A stretch of 38,473 nt of DNA from positions 123,976 to 162,448 of the forward strand of contig JAFWIP010000006.1 in NCBI GenBank assembly GCA_017514805.1, given 5' to 3'. This document shows positions 1 through 8,388 of this stretch, one piece after another. The notes under the pieces are model-generated. The model searched no databases and had not been told where the DNA came from. It worked only from the letters and a program-made list of their open reading frames with translations. A program made the position numbers and the translations under genes. How positions within the stretch are numbered: position 1 is the stretch's first letter; each line of letters begins with the position of its first letter. Source of the stretch: Candidatus Saccharimonadota bacterium. Its GTDB lineage: Bacteria > Patescibacteriota > Saccharimonadia > Saccharimonadales > Saccharimonadaceae.

Positions 1-2940
1 AGCCGGCCAGACGGATATTTCCGTACATACTTTATCTCCGACAGAGATAGTGCCATCGTCCGGAATAGTTATATTGATTAATGAAGAATTCTCATTCGAA
101 TTATTCAAATTTCCCGTAGAATTAAAACGCTTATCCACCGTATAACTTGCGCCATTAATATTGTTCAAGTAGTGTCTAGTCCCACCATGGATATAATATG
201 TACTAACAGACACATGAGTCGTCTTAGTAATAGTAGCGTAGGCAGTATCACCATTGACGTAATCGTTCTTGCGCCCCATGACGCCAACGCCTGGCTGCAT
301 CTTGTATTTCTCTCCGAGATAAACCACCTTATTTGCATCAGTACTATTCTTATTCTCGACATAAGGAGCGAGGACATAGTTATATGGAACCTTCACATAA
401 GCCGTAGCATAACGAGCTTCCGGATTATGATTAGTACTGATCGCAGTGCGCGGATTGGTATCATAATTGACGCCAGTAATTTCATAGTTGTTCCAGAACA
501 ACTGTTGCTTAATTACGCCGCCAGTGTCAAAGACAGACGCGCCCATATCAGTATGACAACCGCTAGCCTTACCATTCACTTGGTAGTAGCTATTATTATG
601 AGTCACCGTACCACCAGTATGACTACAGCCATAGACGCTACCAGCGCCACTATCCGGGGACGTAAACGAAGCCTCAGCCTGACCAGAATAATCGGCTGCG
701 CCGCTCGGCTTATGGCCAAGAAAACCATTACCTGGCATCAGAGTCTGGCCGTCTTGTTTGGTCGTCCAACGCGCCAATGGAACATAACTATTGCTATAGA
801 AGCTTGTAGGGTTCTTGTATTGATTAGCAAAATCCCCATTAGACGGAACTGGAATGCTCTTCTTAAACAGATAACCATCAGTAGTAGTGCCGTAGTATTT
901 TCCATTTCCGCGACTGCTATCAGTCTCCGTGGTTAAGTAGCCCTCAGCACCATAGTGCGTACCGCGGTCCTTAATGCCATTCTCTTGTAGCACATAAAAC
1001 GCACCCGCGCACATCTCATACTTGAACTGAATATCGTCGCCAGGCTTTGCCCAAACGTCATTCATTAGCGAAACGCTTGGCCAGTTATTGTTATTTTTAT
1101 CGGTCGGCGTCCACGTAAAGCCCGTTTGTCCTTTCGTCACATTTCTTGCGCCAATACGACCAATATTTTGACCATGATTAATACTGTAGTACCAACCATT
1201 ATTGCTCGTGTCTAGAGCACATTTTTTCTCTGGACGATACACTTCAATACAGTAAGAGCCGCCGTTATTTGGATCACCTAAATTAGCAGGATCGCCCTTA
1301 ACTTCATGCTTATAATATAGATTATTACAATATGTAATTGTCTCGCCATATTTTATCGGAACATCCGTAAATGTATAATTCAATACTGTTTGTTTAGTAC
1401 CGGCAGTATCGCCTACGACCGCTGAATCTTCCAAAGCATTCGTTAGCTCGGACTGAGTCTCATTTGTACTTCCGCCACCAACTATCTGCCAGTCACCACC
1501 GGCGTAGTCGGAATGAGATTTTACATATGTTTTATACTTTGTCGGGACCGTTTCGCCAGCCGTGCCTTCAGAGCTGGTATCTTTTCGTTGAACCTGATTA
1601 AGGAAACTAATTGTAAACGACGTAGAATCATCCGCGAGCGTAACGACCGCCTTGTTTTTGCCCGAGGCTATCGTAGGCTGCGTCGTCGCACCAGATGTTA
1701 ATTTCTGAGTAATGTTATACGTATAACTGCCATCAAAATACGCGGCCGGGCGTTTTATTGACTCGCAGTAACCAGACTTTTCGTTATCGCCAGAAGCCTG
1801 ACCTTTACTATTAACTTTCTCTTTATGGACAATACCCTCGCACGCCCATTTTTTAGCGCCAGGATTAAAACTAATACTCCTCGTATTAGTTGCAGCCCAC
1901 TCTTTCTCTGAGCTATTCTTTTCGAATTTCCAAGTGCTGCTAAAATTATTGCCATTTCCTTTTTGCGTTACCGTAGTAGTAAGATTATCTCCCTGCTTCA
2001 TTGTCTTTCCGACCGAAACTTCAAAATCAATCTTGTCCTTGCTGGTGGCCGGCGAGCGAAAACCTTTATGTTTCGTTTCTACCGAGACACTCGAACCATG
2101 AACGATCCTAACAACATTACTATCTTTGGTAACCGAATCTTTGCCAGATTCATTCCAACCAGTATCAAGACCGCTACCAGTGACGCGCATTCTAGAGGTC
2201 GTATCAACAGTATTTATATAAGGGTCCTCTTCATCTCCAGCGCAAAACGCATACAAATCGCTTGGAAAAGAATCATTTGTAACTTTTGAGCCCGTCGCAT
2301 TATTATAAGCCTTCACTACTTGATCTAGATTCTTAGCATAACGAGTAGCTTTAAACCAACCATTTGCACCATCAATTTTCACATAATGATATAAACGCGA
2401 ATTATCCTTGTTCCAGTTAATTATCTTCTCATCCCAACTACTAACCACCCATGTCCACGTGGCCGCATGTCCATATTTTCCATTACTAGTCGAAAGCTTA
2501 GAGCTATCGCTATAATTCTTGATTAAGTTACTTGTATATTCCCTGTCTCCATTGATATTCCATTGTATATCTGTACCAAAATGCCAAAAACCGCCAGCAA
2601 CAGAACAGCCAGCTGGGATTTTAAATTCCTTATTACTAATTTCTGGTTGGAATACAGAGAATGTGCCATCGCCACTGCCACTATATGGAGTACCCTCGAA
2701 TTTGTAATATATCCAGCTAACGCCAGTACAAGCAATGTTCGGAACTTCATCATCATCGTAATCACTTTGAGTACAGCTACCACCTCCAGAGCCACCACCT
2801 CCTCCAGTGCCAGAGCTACCGGTGCCAGACCAAGAATAACCATGCGCGTCTCTATAATTAAAATAAGACACCAAACAAACCGCAATACATATTATTGCTA
2901 CTAAAACACTCCTCCTAATTTTAATACTCCGCACGGCCAT
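1..2940 (-). CDS. Giant secreted/surface protein, 3' end beyond window
   Basis: An open frame of 980 codons runs from ATG at 2940 off the left edge with no stop, so the C terminus is missing. Residues 1-10 are basic (MAVRSIKIRR) and residues 11-26 are hydrophobic, like a signal peptide or N-terminal anchor. A Gly/Ser/Thr linker follows at about residues 37-55, then a long Asn/Ser/Thr/Tyr/Trp-rich region with scattered cysteines, as expected of beta-rich extracellular modules with disulfides. The last visible residues include ISVGDKVCTEISVWPA. I recognise no enzymatic motif. The ATG lies inside the upstream 317-aa gene (20-base overlap), so the two are probably translationally coupled. A role as adhesin or host-contact protein is inference from architecture and from the fact that episymbiotic CPR bacteria carry such proteins. 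Confidence 0.8.
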   Translation of the reverse strand, partial: MAVRSIKIRRSVLVAIICIAVCLVSYFNYRDAHGYSWSGTGSSGTGGGGGSGGGSCTQSDYDDDEVPNIACTGVSWIYYKFEGTPYSGSGDGTFSVFQPEISNKEFKIPAGCSVAGGFWHFGTDIQWNINGDREYTSNLIKNYSDSSKLSTSNGKYGHAATWTWVVSSWDEKIINWNKDNSRLYHYVKIDGANGWFKATRYAKNLDQVVKAYNNATGSKVTNDSFPSDLYAFCAGDEEDPYINTVDTTSRMRVTGSGLDTGWNESGKDSVTKDSNVVRIVHGSSVSVETKHKGFRSPATSKDKIDFEVSVGKTMKQGDNLTTTVTQKGNGNNFSSTWKFEKNSSEKEWAATNTRSISFNPGAKKWACEGIVHKEKVNSKGQASGDNEKSGYCESIKRPAAYFDGSYTYNITQKLTSGATTQPTIASGKNKAVVTLADDSTSFTISFLNQVQRKDTSSEGTAGETVPTKYKTYVKSHSDYAGGDWQIVGGGSTNETQSELTNALEDSAVVGDTAGTKQTVLNYTFTDVPIKYGETITYCNNLYYKHEVKGDPANLGDPNNGGSYCIEVYRPEKKCALDTSNNGWYYSINHGQNIGRIGARNVTKGQTGFTWTPTDKNNNNWPSVSLMNDVWAKPGDDIQFKYEMCAGAFYVLQENGIKDRGTHYGAEGYLTTETDSSRGNGKYYGTTTDGYLFKKSIPVPSNGDFANQYKNPTSFYSNSYVPLARWTTKQDGQTLMPGNGFLGHKPSGAADYSGQAEASFTSPDSGAGSVYGCSHTGGTVTHNNSYYQVNGKASGCHTDMGASVFDTGGVIKQQLFWNNYEITGVNYDTNPRTAISTNHNPEARYATAYVKVPYNYVLAPYVENKNSTDANKVVYLGEKYKMQPGVGVMGRKNDYVNGDTAYATITKTTHVSVSTYYIHGGTRHYLNNINGASYTVDKRFNSTGNLNNSNENSSLINITIPDDGTISVGDKVCTEISVWPA

Positions 2941-3874
2941 CATCCTTAAACACTTTATTTTCTTCTTCTTTTACGTCTTTATAATTCTCTACTCTTTTTG
3001 CCTCATACTCTTCTGCCTTCTCGTCGTTTCCAAGCATAGACCAGATATAAGAAAGATTATTATATAGCGCATCTTTCTGAGAAGCTGTAGTTGCAATCGA
3101 CTCCGCTTCCTCGGCCTTCGCTAGCGCCTCGCCATATTTATCATTCGCCATCAAATATTGCTCATAAATGATCAAAAGCGAGCATCTATTCTCTTGATGT
3201 CCTTCATTTTTCTTTAATAAATCTTCAATATAAGATCGAGCTTCACTATCTTTACCCTCATCGCTCAGATTGTTTATGTTATTCACGATTGCCTTATAAT
3301 ACGGATTTCGCTTGATATCTGTATCCCAAAAGCTCGTATAATCAGTCACATAGCTCACTTCTTCGCGTCGAATCGGCGCATAAATAATTAAAGTCACAGC
3401 AATTCCAATAAGTGCCACAGCAACACCGATCGTAATCCAACGATGTTCTTTTCTGAAAAAGAAATTCAAAACTCTATTATTAAAAGCCGCAAATTCTGCT
3501 TTTTGCTTCTCAAGCTTTTGGTCAAGAATGATGCGTTTTTCGGCTCTATCATCCTGCTCCTTTGCCTCAAATTGCTTTTGCGCTATAATGTCTTCCGCTT
3601 CAAGCTTCTTTAATTTCTTTAAGCGCTCTTTTTCTTCCGCCTCACGCTTGCGCTCTTCCTGCCTTTTTATCTTCTCGGCACCCTTAACATTCGTAAAATA
3701 CTCTGTCTTCTCGCGTTTCGCTATATCTTCGGACGAAAAACCGAGGTCCTCATCTGAAACCTCTCGCTCTGTCGACAAAGAAGGGTCAGCTACAGTACCA
3801 AAATCTATCCCATTTTGGGCTACTGGCACTTCTCCACTGTCATGGTTCTGGTTCTCCACACCTCCACCATCCAT
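2921..3874 (-). CDS. Coiled-coil, single-pass membrane, TPR-like protein
   Basis: This 317-aa protein has an acidic N terminus. A charged Glu/Lys/Arg-rich segment at about residues 50-130 is a strong coiled-coil candidate. One membrane helix follows at about 147-168 (GVAVALIGIAVTLIIYAPI), preceded by basic residues, which suggests an N-in topology. The C-terminal part (about 185-300) is helical, with TPR-like spacing such as YNNLSYIWSMLGNDEKAEEY. I do not recognise the family. Its 3' end overlaps the start of the giant secreted protein by 20 bases, so the two likely share a transcript and possibly a function, for example an assembly or scaffold partner (inference). A -10 box TAAAAT ends 6 bases before the ATG. 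Confidence 0.8.
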   Translation of the reverse strand: MDGGGVENQNHDSGEVPVAQNGIDFGTVADPSLSTEREVSDEDLGFSSEDIAKREKTEYFTNVKGAEKIKRQEERKREAEEKERLKKLKKLEAEDIIAQKQFEAKEQDDRAEKRIILDQKLEKQKAEFAAFNNRVLNFFFRKEHRWITIGVAVALIGIAVTLIIYAPIRREEVSYVTDYTSFWDTDIKRNPYYKAIVNNINNLSDEGKDSEARSYIEDLLKKNEGHQENRCSLLIIYEQYLMANDKYGEALAKAEEAESIATTASQKDALYNNLSYIWSMLGNDEKAEEYEAKRVENYKDVKEEENKVFKDDGRAEY

Positions 3875-3880
3875 GTTTTC

Positions 3881-3886
3881 ATTTTA
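3881..3886 (-). promoter_or_regulatory. -10 box (TAAAAT), leaderless promoter
   Basis: TAAAAT on the minus strand is preceded by TGc (extended -10) and lies 6 bases before the ATG at 3874. Transcription should begin at or next to the start codon. Confidence 0.6.
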
Positions 3887-3925
3887 GCAAAAGCGTTATT
3901 AAAACCGCAAGCATTTTTATCCAAC

Positions 3926-3953
3926 AAAAATCCGCCTATAGTGGCGGATTTTT
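3926..3953 (-). terminator. Rho-independent terminator of glyS
   Basis: An 11-bp perfect stem AAAAATCCGCC/GGCGGATTTTT with a 6-base loop lies just after the glyS stop. A/T tracts on both sides mean it could work in either direction. Confidence 0.85.
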
Positions 3954-3955
3954 TA

Positions 3956-5269
3956 TTAAAGCTCTTCTGGCTTCACGCGAATCTGTTCGGTCGTATCGCG
4001 ATCGCGTACTGTTACAGTGCCGTCTTCAAGCGAATCAAAATCAATCACTACACACTTTGGTGTACCAATTTCATCCTGCTTGAGATAGCGCTTACCGATA
4101 TTTCCGGAATCATCCCAAGTTACATTCTTATACTTCTTGCGAAGCATTTCATAAACTTCACGTGCCATCTTTACAAGTTCTGGCTTATTCTTAAGCAACG
4201 GCGATACGCAGAAACGATATGGCGCCAAATTCTCTGGAAGCGCCAACACAATGCGCTTCTCTTCTTGGCGATAAGCGCAAGACAATACTGCCAATAATAA
4301 ACGCTCTACGCCAATTGACGGTTCAATCACATGGGGGACAAAACGATCACTACCGCCCTTAACAATATATTCCATATTCTTTCCGCTCTCGCGTTGAATA
4401 TTTTGAAGGTCAAAATCAGTACGATAAGCCAAACCCATCAACTCTTCTTGACCGTTCGGATAATCGAACATAATATCAACAGTGCGCTTCGAGTAATGTG
4501 CACGATCTGCCTCTTCGACTTCCAAATCGTGAATCTTGCTCGCATCGAGCCCCATTACATCAGTCAAAAACTCATGCTGCTGCTTAAGTAACTTCTCGAA
4601 ATTCTCTTCCCAAGTATCTGGCGCAACAAAGTATTCAATTTCCATCTGCGAACATTCGCGATCGCGCAAGATGAAATCGCGTGGCGAAATCTCGTTACGG
4701 AATGCCTTACCTTGCTGAGCGAGACCAAATGGAAGATCTGGATAAATCGTATCGACAATATTCTTGTAATTCGTAAAAATACCCTGTGCCGTCTCTGGAC
4801 GAAGATAAGCAATCGAAGAATCATCGTCAACTGGGCCAACATGCGTCTGGAACATCATATTGAATTTGCGGATATCACCCCACTCGATCTTGCCACAAGT
4901 TGGACACTTTACGTTGAGCGCCTTAAATTCCTCAGTCGTCACGCTCTCAGTAATACCATCAGCAATCTTGTCTGCGCGAAAACGACCATGACAAGCGCCA
5001 CATTCAACTAATGGATCGGCAAAAGTCGCCGTATGACCAGAAGCCACCCAAGTACGCGGATTCATAATAATCGCCGCATCGACGCCAAACATATCCTCGC
5101 GGCTGTCAACCCAGTAATCCCACCAGGCATCCATAATCTTTCGTTTCAAAGCTACGCCAAGCGGGCCAAAATCCCAGGTCCCCGCCATGCCACCATAGAC
5201 ATCAGAACCTTGCCAGATAAAACCTCGGCGCTTACATAGACTAACAATATCTTCCATTTTTACTGCCAT
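3956..5269 (-). CDS. glyS: Glycyl-tRNA synthetase, homodimeric class II type
   Basis: Charges tRNA-Gly with glycine in the cytoplasm. The 437-aa protein is the single-chain alpha2 type (glyQS family), not the alpha2beta2 type. It shows the N-terminal GFIWQGSDVYGG segment typical of the family, a C90xxC93...C122xxC125 zinc-like insertion, a class II motif 2 region (FRNEISPRDFILRDRECSQM) and motif 3 (PSIGVERLLLAVL). The C terminus matches an anticodon-binding domain (APYRFCVSPLL onward). Length is near the usual 440-470 aa. It has its own extended -10 box (TGgTAAAAT) ending 9 bases before the ATG, and a terminator directly downstream, so it is probably a monocistronic unit. Confidence 0.95.
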   Translation of the reverse strand: MAVKMEDIVSLCKRRGFIWQGSDVYGGMAGTWDFGPLGVALKRKIMDAWWDYWVDSREDMFGVDAAIIMNPRTWVASGHTATFADPLVECGACHGRFRADKIADGITESVTTEEFKALNVKCPTCGKIEWGDIRKFNMMFQTHVGPVDDDSSIAYLRPETAQGIFTNYKNIVDTIYPDLPFGLAQQGKAFRNEISPRDFILRDRECSQMEIEYFVAPDTWEENFEKLLKQQHEFLTDVMGLDASKIHDLEVEEADRAHYSKRTVDIMFDYPNGQEELMGLAYRTDFDLQNIQRESGKNMEYIVKGGSDRFVPHVIEPSIGVERLLLAVLSCAYRQEEKRIVLALPENLAPYRFCVSPLLKNKPELVKMAREVYEMLRKKYKNVTWDDSGNIGKRYLKQDEIGTPKCVVIDFDSLEDGTVTVRDRDTTEQIRVKPEEL

Positions 5270-5278
5270 AATACTTAT

Positions 5279-5284
5279 ATTTTA
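5279..5284 (-). promoter_or_regulatory. -10 box (TAAAAT) of glyS
   Basis: TGgTAAAAT lies 9 bases upstream of the glyS ATG, just after the stop of the preceding gene. It implies a leaderless or near-leaderless glyS mRNA. Confidence 0.55.
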
Positions 5285-5288
5285 CCAC

Positions 5289-5549
5289 CTAACGACGCTT
5301 TTCCCAAAGCTTGCGCACTAAGCCAAGCGAGAGAGTCGAAAGCGTAAAGCCTATTACCGGCACGAGCGAGCTCAACCAAACATTCTGAACCTTCGAAATC
5401 GTAAATGAATATATTACGACCACAATGTAAGTCAATACCATGATACAAATTCTGCGTGTCCAGCTTGTCTCCCAAGCCTTATCGGTCTCAACTCTTTTAT
5501 TGCGCGCCTTAATCGCCGCAACCTCTTTTGCTAAATCTTTTTCACTCAT
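5289..5549 (-). CDS. Small two-helix membrane protein
   Basis: An 86-aa protein with a charged N-terminal helix (residues 1-30, Lys/Glu-rich) and two hydrophobic segments at about 34-52 (ICIMVLTYIVVVIYSFTI) and 57-76 (VWLSSLVPVIGFTLSTLSL), ending in basic residues KLWEKRR. This predicts a hairpin with both ends in the cytoplasm. I do not recognise the family. It lies directly after recO, but a TATAAT ending 6 bases before its ATG suggests it can also be transcribed alone. Confidence 0.75.
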   Translation of the reverse strand: MSEKDLAKEVAAIKARNKRVETDKAWETSWTRRICIMVLTYIVVVIYSFTISKVQNVWLSSLVPVIGFTLSTLSLGLVRKLWEKRR

Positions 5550-5555
5550 GAGTCT

Positions 5556-5561
5556 ATTATA
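5556..5561 (-). promoter_or_regulatory. -10 box (TATAAT), leaderless promoter
   Basis: A consensus TATAAT overlaps the recO stop and ends 6 bases before the ATG at 5549. Confidence 0.6.
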
Positions 5562-6258
5562 GACTAGTTGCCTTCTCAGCGCATCTGGCTATGTAACTAA
5601 TCTCATCCATCAGTTCGCCATAGCCAGAAACCTTCATCGCAACCTCTAGTGGCGTCGACGCCATCACGCGCATCATCTTAATATGATCCGCCGTCACGCG
5701 CCCCATTTCGTGCGGTGCAAGCGCGACGTTTTCTATGTCCCACATGTAGCGATTTTCCGAGTTCAGCTTCTCGCCTGAAACGTCGTATTTTAGGTTTATT
5801 TCCTCGCCTGCGGCAGCCAACATATTCATACTCGCCCAAGCAGCCAAAAGTTCCTTCCAGCGCGTCTCAGAGCCTTCTGGAGCATGTTTTTGTGCCGCCT
5901 GGAGGCTTTGTCGCAGAATATTAAAGAATTCCGGCGAATCCACTTGCTCAGCACGCCGCGAAGCATCGCGCATTAGCCTTCCGCCCAGCTCTAATAGCTC
6001 TAAATCTCCCACAAAAGCATCATAATGCTCTAGAAGTTTTGCCGAAGTCAGAATGCCTAATTCGCCTTTTCCTTCATGGATTACTACCTCTGATACCGAG
6101 AATAGCTCAATCCCCCCAGCCAATTTCGATTTTTCGCGACGTACTCCTTTCGCCATCACCGATTTCTTCCCTTCAGGAGTTAATAATTGTAGAATCCGAT
6201 CCGCCTCACCGTAATCCGTCCGCTTCAACACAATCGCCTTCGTCTTCAAATCACGCAT
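5557..6258 (-). CDS. recO: DNA repair protein RecO
   Basis: RecO anneals complementary strands and works with RecR to load RecA at gaps. The N terminus (MRDLKTKAIVLKRTDYGEADRIL) is the characteristic OB-fold start of the family; the rest is helical, as in RecO C-terminal domains. I chose the ATG at 6258 (233 aa) over an upstream in-frame TTG at 6267: it begins exactly where the family normally begins, and a GGAGGTGA ribosome site lies upstream (about 12 bases, rather long; only 3 for the TTG). It overlaps the receiver gene by 8 bases, so translation is probably coupled. The Cys4 zinc motif of some RecO proteins is not visible. Confidence 0.88.
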   Translation of the reverse strand: MRDLKTKAIVLKRTDYGEADRILQLLTPEGKKSVMAKGVRREKSKLAGGIELFSVSEVVIHEGKGELGILTSAKLLEHYDAFVGDLELLELGGRLMRDASRRAEQVDSPEFFNILRQSLQAAQKHAPEGSETRWKELLAAWASMNMLAAAGEEINLKYDVSGEKLNSENRYMWDIENVALAPHEMGRVTADHIKMMRVMASTPLEVAMKVSGYGELMDEISYIARCAEKATSL

Positions 6259-6595
6259 AACGCTCAATCACCTCCAATAATTCAGCCGGCTTCATCGATC
6301 CCTTATCAAAAACTGCCACCACTCCGTATTTTTCGGCAATATCATCCGCCAAATTCACACTACTTACAATCGCAACCGGAACATTCATTAATTCCGGATA
6401 GCTACGCATCTCATTCAAAACAGCAAATCCCGTCGGACCAGTCAAAAGCACATCGAGAATCACTAGAGCCGGCGGTTCATCGAAATCCATCTCCGCAATC
6501 GCCGCCACGCCGTCATGAAAATATTCCGCGCTATCGCCTAGGATTCGACGATAATAGCTCTCCCATCCCCTATCATCTTCAATTACGAATATCAT
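6251..6595 (-). CDS. Stand-alone response regulator receiver domain
   Basis: The 114-aa protein is a single CheY-like receiver. It has the acidic pair D7/D8 (FVIEDD), the phospho-acceptor D48 in VILDVLLTGPTG, the S78/S79 switch position after a beta strand (VAIVSS) and the conserved K98 (VFDKGS). There is no DNA-binding or enzymatic output domain, so it must signal through protein contacts or phosphotransfer. Its start overlaps the histidine kinase stop by 4 bases (ATGA), marking the two as a cognate pair. The 3' end overlaps recO by 8 bases; a functional link to repair is not implied. Confidence 0.88.
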   Translation of the reverse strand: MIFVIEDDRGWESYYRRILGDSAEYFHDGVAAIAEMDFDEPPALVILDVLLTGPTGFAVLNEMRSYPELMNVPVAIVSSVNLADDIAEKYGVVAVFDKGSMKPAELLEVIERYA

Positions 6596-7290
6596 AAGAA
6601 GCTCAACTGTCCACTTATCGGCAGATCAATATAGAAACTTGTGCCGTCTTTATGACGAATCAAACCAAAATCACTCCGCATGTAATTAGCAAAGCGCGAA
6701 GCGATGTATAGCCCAAGCCCAGATGATCCCGGACGCATTGGTGTCGCCACCGGCTGCTTCACGAAGCCACTCTTTATCTCGCGCCAAATCTTCGTCGGAA
6801 TTGCCGGACCATAGTCGCGTACCTCTATTCTAATCTTAGAACCACGGTCATATACCGAGACCTCGCTCGGCAACTCTTCTCCGCCGTAGTTCATCGCATT
6901 CAGGCAAAAATTATAAACAACCGAATGCAGCAGTTGCGGATTCGCCACCGCCAAACGCCTTTTATTTCGATAATCAATGCGTAATTCACGTCGATTAAAT
7001 TCAAACAAACGCCAAAGTTCAGCCGTTACTTCATCGCAAATTACACGCGGATTTACCGGCTCCATCTCAAATAACGCATCGTCAAGTCGAGCAATCTTCG
7101 TTAAATCATTCACCTGCCTAATCGCCCGTTCGCTCGTCGCCACAATCTGCTGGCCAACCTCGCGCACTCCAGTCAAATCCTTTTCAAACTCCAAAGATAG
7201 AGCGAGCTGCCGCATTAAACTAAGCGGTGCCTTTAGCTCATGCGCCACCACCATCGCACCAGAATTAGCGCTAAATACCTCACTCTCCAT
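6592..7290 (-). CDS. Soluble sensor histidine kinase without input domain
   Basis: The 232-aa kinase holds only the core. The H-box is VVAHELKAPLSLM with phospho-accepting H17 near the N terminus, followed by a dimerisation helix pair to about residue 75. The HATPase_c domain carries an N-box (YNFCLNAMNYG, N127/N131), a G1 box (DYGPAIP, D159) and a G2 box (GSSGLGLYIASRF, 188-200). No transmembrane helix, PAS or GAF domain precedes the H-box, so the stimulus must be cytoplasmic or come through a partner. It lies directly upstream of the receiver (ATGA overlap). A TAGAAT -10 ends 6 bases before the ATG, supporting this short start over a longer sensor-bearing form. Confidence 0.88.
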   Translation of the reverse strand: MESEVFSANSGAMVVAHELKAPLSLMRQLALSLEFEKDLTGVREVGQQIVATSERAIRQVNDLTKIARLDDALFEMEPVNPRVICDEVTAELWRLFEFNRRELRIDYRNKRRLAVANPQLLHSVVYNFCLNAMNYGGEELPSEVSVYDRGSKIRIEVRDYGPAIPTKIWREIKSGFVKQPVATPMRPGSSGLGLYIASRFANYMRSDFGLIRHKDGTSFYIDLPISGQLSFL

Positions 7291-7296
7291 GCCTTT

Positions 7297-7302
7297 ATTC
7301 TA
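7297..7302 (-). promoter_or_regulatory. -10 box (TAGAAT) of the kinase-receiver operon
   Basis: TAGAAT ends 6 bases before the kinase ATG, immediately past the upstream gene's terminator. Confidence 0.5.
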
Positions 7303-7307
7303 CAACA

Positions 7308-7339
7308 AAAATCCCTACGGAATAAAGCGTAGGGATTTT
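7308..7339 (-). terminator. Rho-independent terminator
   Basis: A 12-bp stem AAAATCCCTACG/CGTAGGGATTTT with an 8-base loop lies directly downstream of the 268-aa membrane protein gene. Confidence 0.8.
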
Positions 7340-7350
7340 GAAAAATTTAA

Positions 7351-8157
7351 CTAGGAATTACGGCGCAACTTCGTTAGCAAAGTATTAAAATCATTCTCAT
7401 AGACTGATTGAACATCGGTCTGCAATATTACCGTCTTATCGTTTACCTTAAAGATAACTACAATGCCCTGCATGTCGTTACTAATCGAACCGATATACTT
7501 TGTCCCAGTAATATTATTATTATCAGCATTAAATACGCTTGAAGTCACTAGGCCTTTATCGACCAGTGCGTCATACTGACGCTGTACATTATTAATCTGC
7601 TGATTCAAAATCGTAAAGCGAAGTGCGTAGCGCGATTCTTTGTTCGTTATAGAAGAAACATGCGTAGGGCTAAAGTATACCTTGTAGTCACTGTTATTTG
7701 AGCCATCGCTCTCAATATAGACACTCCAGTTCTTCGGATACTCAAAGCTAATTGAACCGTAATCGCTCGGACCAGTGAGCTTTTCGAATGGCTGCTTGCT
7801 ATCCTCTTCGAACTTAGCAATATCTTCCTGCGCCTGCGCATCGCGCGCATTCGCCTCTTTCATTGCTACTTCAGAGTCGTAGTTGGACTTCAACTCATTA
7901 AACTGCATAAAGAAGATGACTGCGAATACAATTGCCGCTGCTGCAATAACGCAAACGACCACCAAGATGATAGTCTCCATTAACGTTGTATCTTTTTTGC
8001 CTGCCGTTGCGGCGGCTGGCTGCGCTGCCGGTTGTACACCAGGCATCGGCTGCTGAGGAGCTGTTCCGGGCATCATTGGCGCACCCATACTTGGCATCGT
8101 ATTGTTTGCTGCTGCACCAGGCATCGGTGCAAAGCCACCCATATTATTCTGATCCAT
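7351..8157 (-). CDS. Single-pass membrane protein with Pro/Met/Gly-rich N terminus
   Basis: A 268-aa protein. Residues 1-52 are rich in Pro, Met, Gly, Ala and Gln (for example MPGVQPAAQPAAATAGKK), an unstructured cytoplasmic tail. A strong membrane helix follows at about 59-86 (METIILVVVCVIAAAAIVFAVIFFMQF), then a short helical Glu/Lys/Asp-rich stalk to about 125. The C-terminal 140 residues look like a folded extracellular alpha/beta domain (SISFEYPKNWSVYIESDG), loosely reminiscent of PsbP-like domains; I cannot confirm that. Similar architectures are common in Saccharibacteria, but the function is unknown. TATAAT ends 6 bases before the ATG. Confidence 0.8.
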   Translation of the reverse strand: MDQNNMGGFAPMPGAAANNTMPSMGAPMMPGTAPQQPMPGVQPAAQPAAATAGKKDTTLMETIILVVVCVIAAAAIVFAVIFFMQFNELKSNYDSEVAMKEANARDAQAQEDIAKFEEDSKQPFEKLTGPSDYGSISFEYPKNWSVYIESDGSNNSDYKVYFSPTHVSSITNKESRYALRFTILNQQINNVQRQYDALVDKGLVTSSVFNADNNNITGTKYIGSISNDMQGIVVIFKVNDKTVILQTDVQSVYENDFNTLLTKLRRNS

Positions 8158-8163
8158 AATCCA

Positions 8164-8169
8164 ATTATA
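8164..8169 (-). promoter_or_regulatory. -10 box (TATAAT), leaderless promoter
   Basis: A consensus TATAAT ends 6 bases before the ATG at 8157. Confidence 0.6.
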
Positions 8170-8195
8170 TTTTAGCTTATGCTTTTACGCAACAA

Positions 8196-8387
8196 TTATT
8201 TGCTAAAATCCTCCTCAATTACCTTTATATCGTTTTTTAAATTCTCCAAATCTTTCTCAATCTCTTTTGCAAGCGTAGTCATATCTTTGTATTTTTCGCT
8301 TGCCTCCTCAAGCTTAAATTCATCCGAATAGAACCATTCGACGCCATTCTTTAGATCATCAATCTTCTCACTAATATTTTTTGCCAT
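8196..8387 (-). CDS. xseB: Exodeoxyribonuclease VII small subunit
   Basis: A 63-aa, highly charged helical protein (EKIDDLKNGVEWFYSDEFKL, then heptad-like Lys/Glu/Asp to the C terminus). Length and pattern fit XseB, the small subunit that binds the long helix of XseA in the nuclease complex. It starts one base after the xseA stop, and a GAGGAG ribosome site sits in the 3' end of xseA. The sequence alone is weakly diagnostic; adjacency to xseA is the main support. Confidence 0.82.
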   Translation of the reverse strand: MAKNISEKIDDLKNGVEWFYSDEFKLEEASEKYKDMTTLAKEIEKDLENLKNDIKVIEEDFSK

Positions 8388-8388
8388 T

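Noticed and set aside
172-936. A 254-codon plus-strand open frame
   Set aside because: It is antisense to the giant secreted protein, whose minus frame is open across all 2940 bases with signal peptide, linker and coherent composition; the plus frame has no family sequence or ribosome site.
3815-4297. A 160-codon plus-strand open frame across the glyS terminator
   Set aside because: It runs through a strong terminator and lies antisense to glyS and the coiled-coil gene, with no ribosome site.
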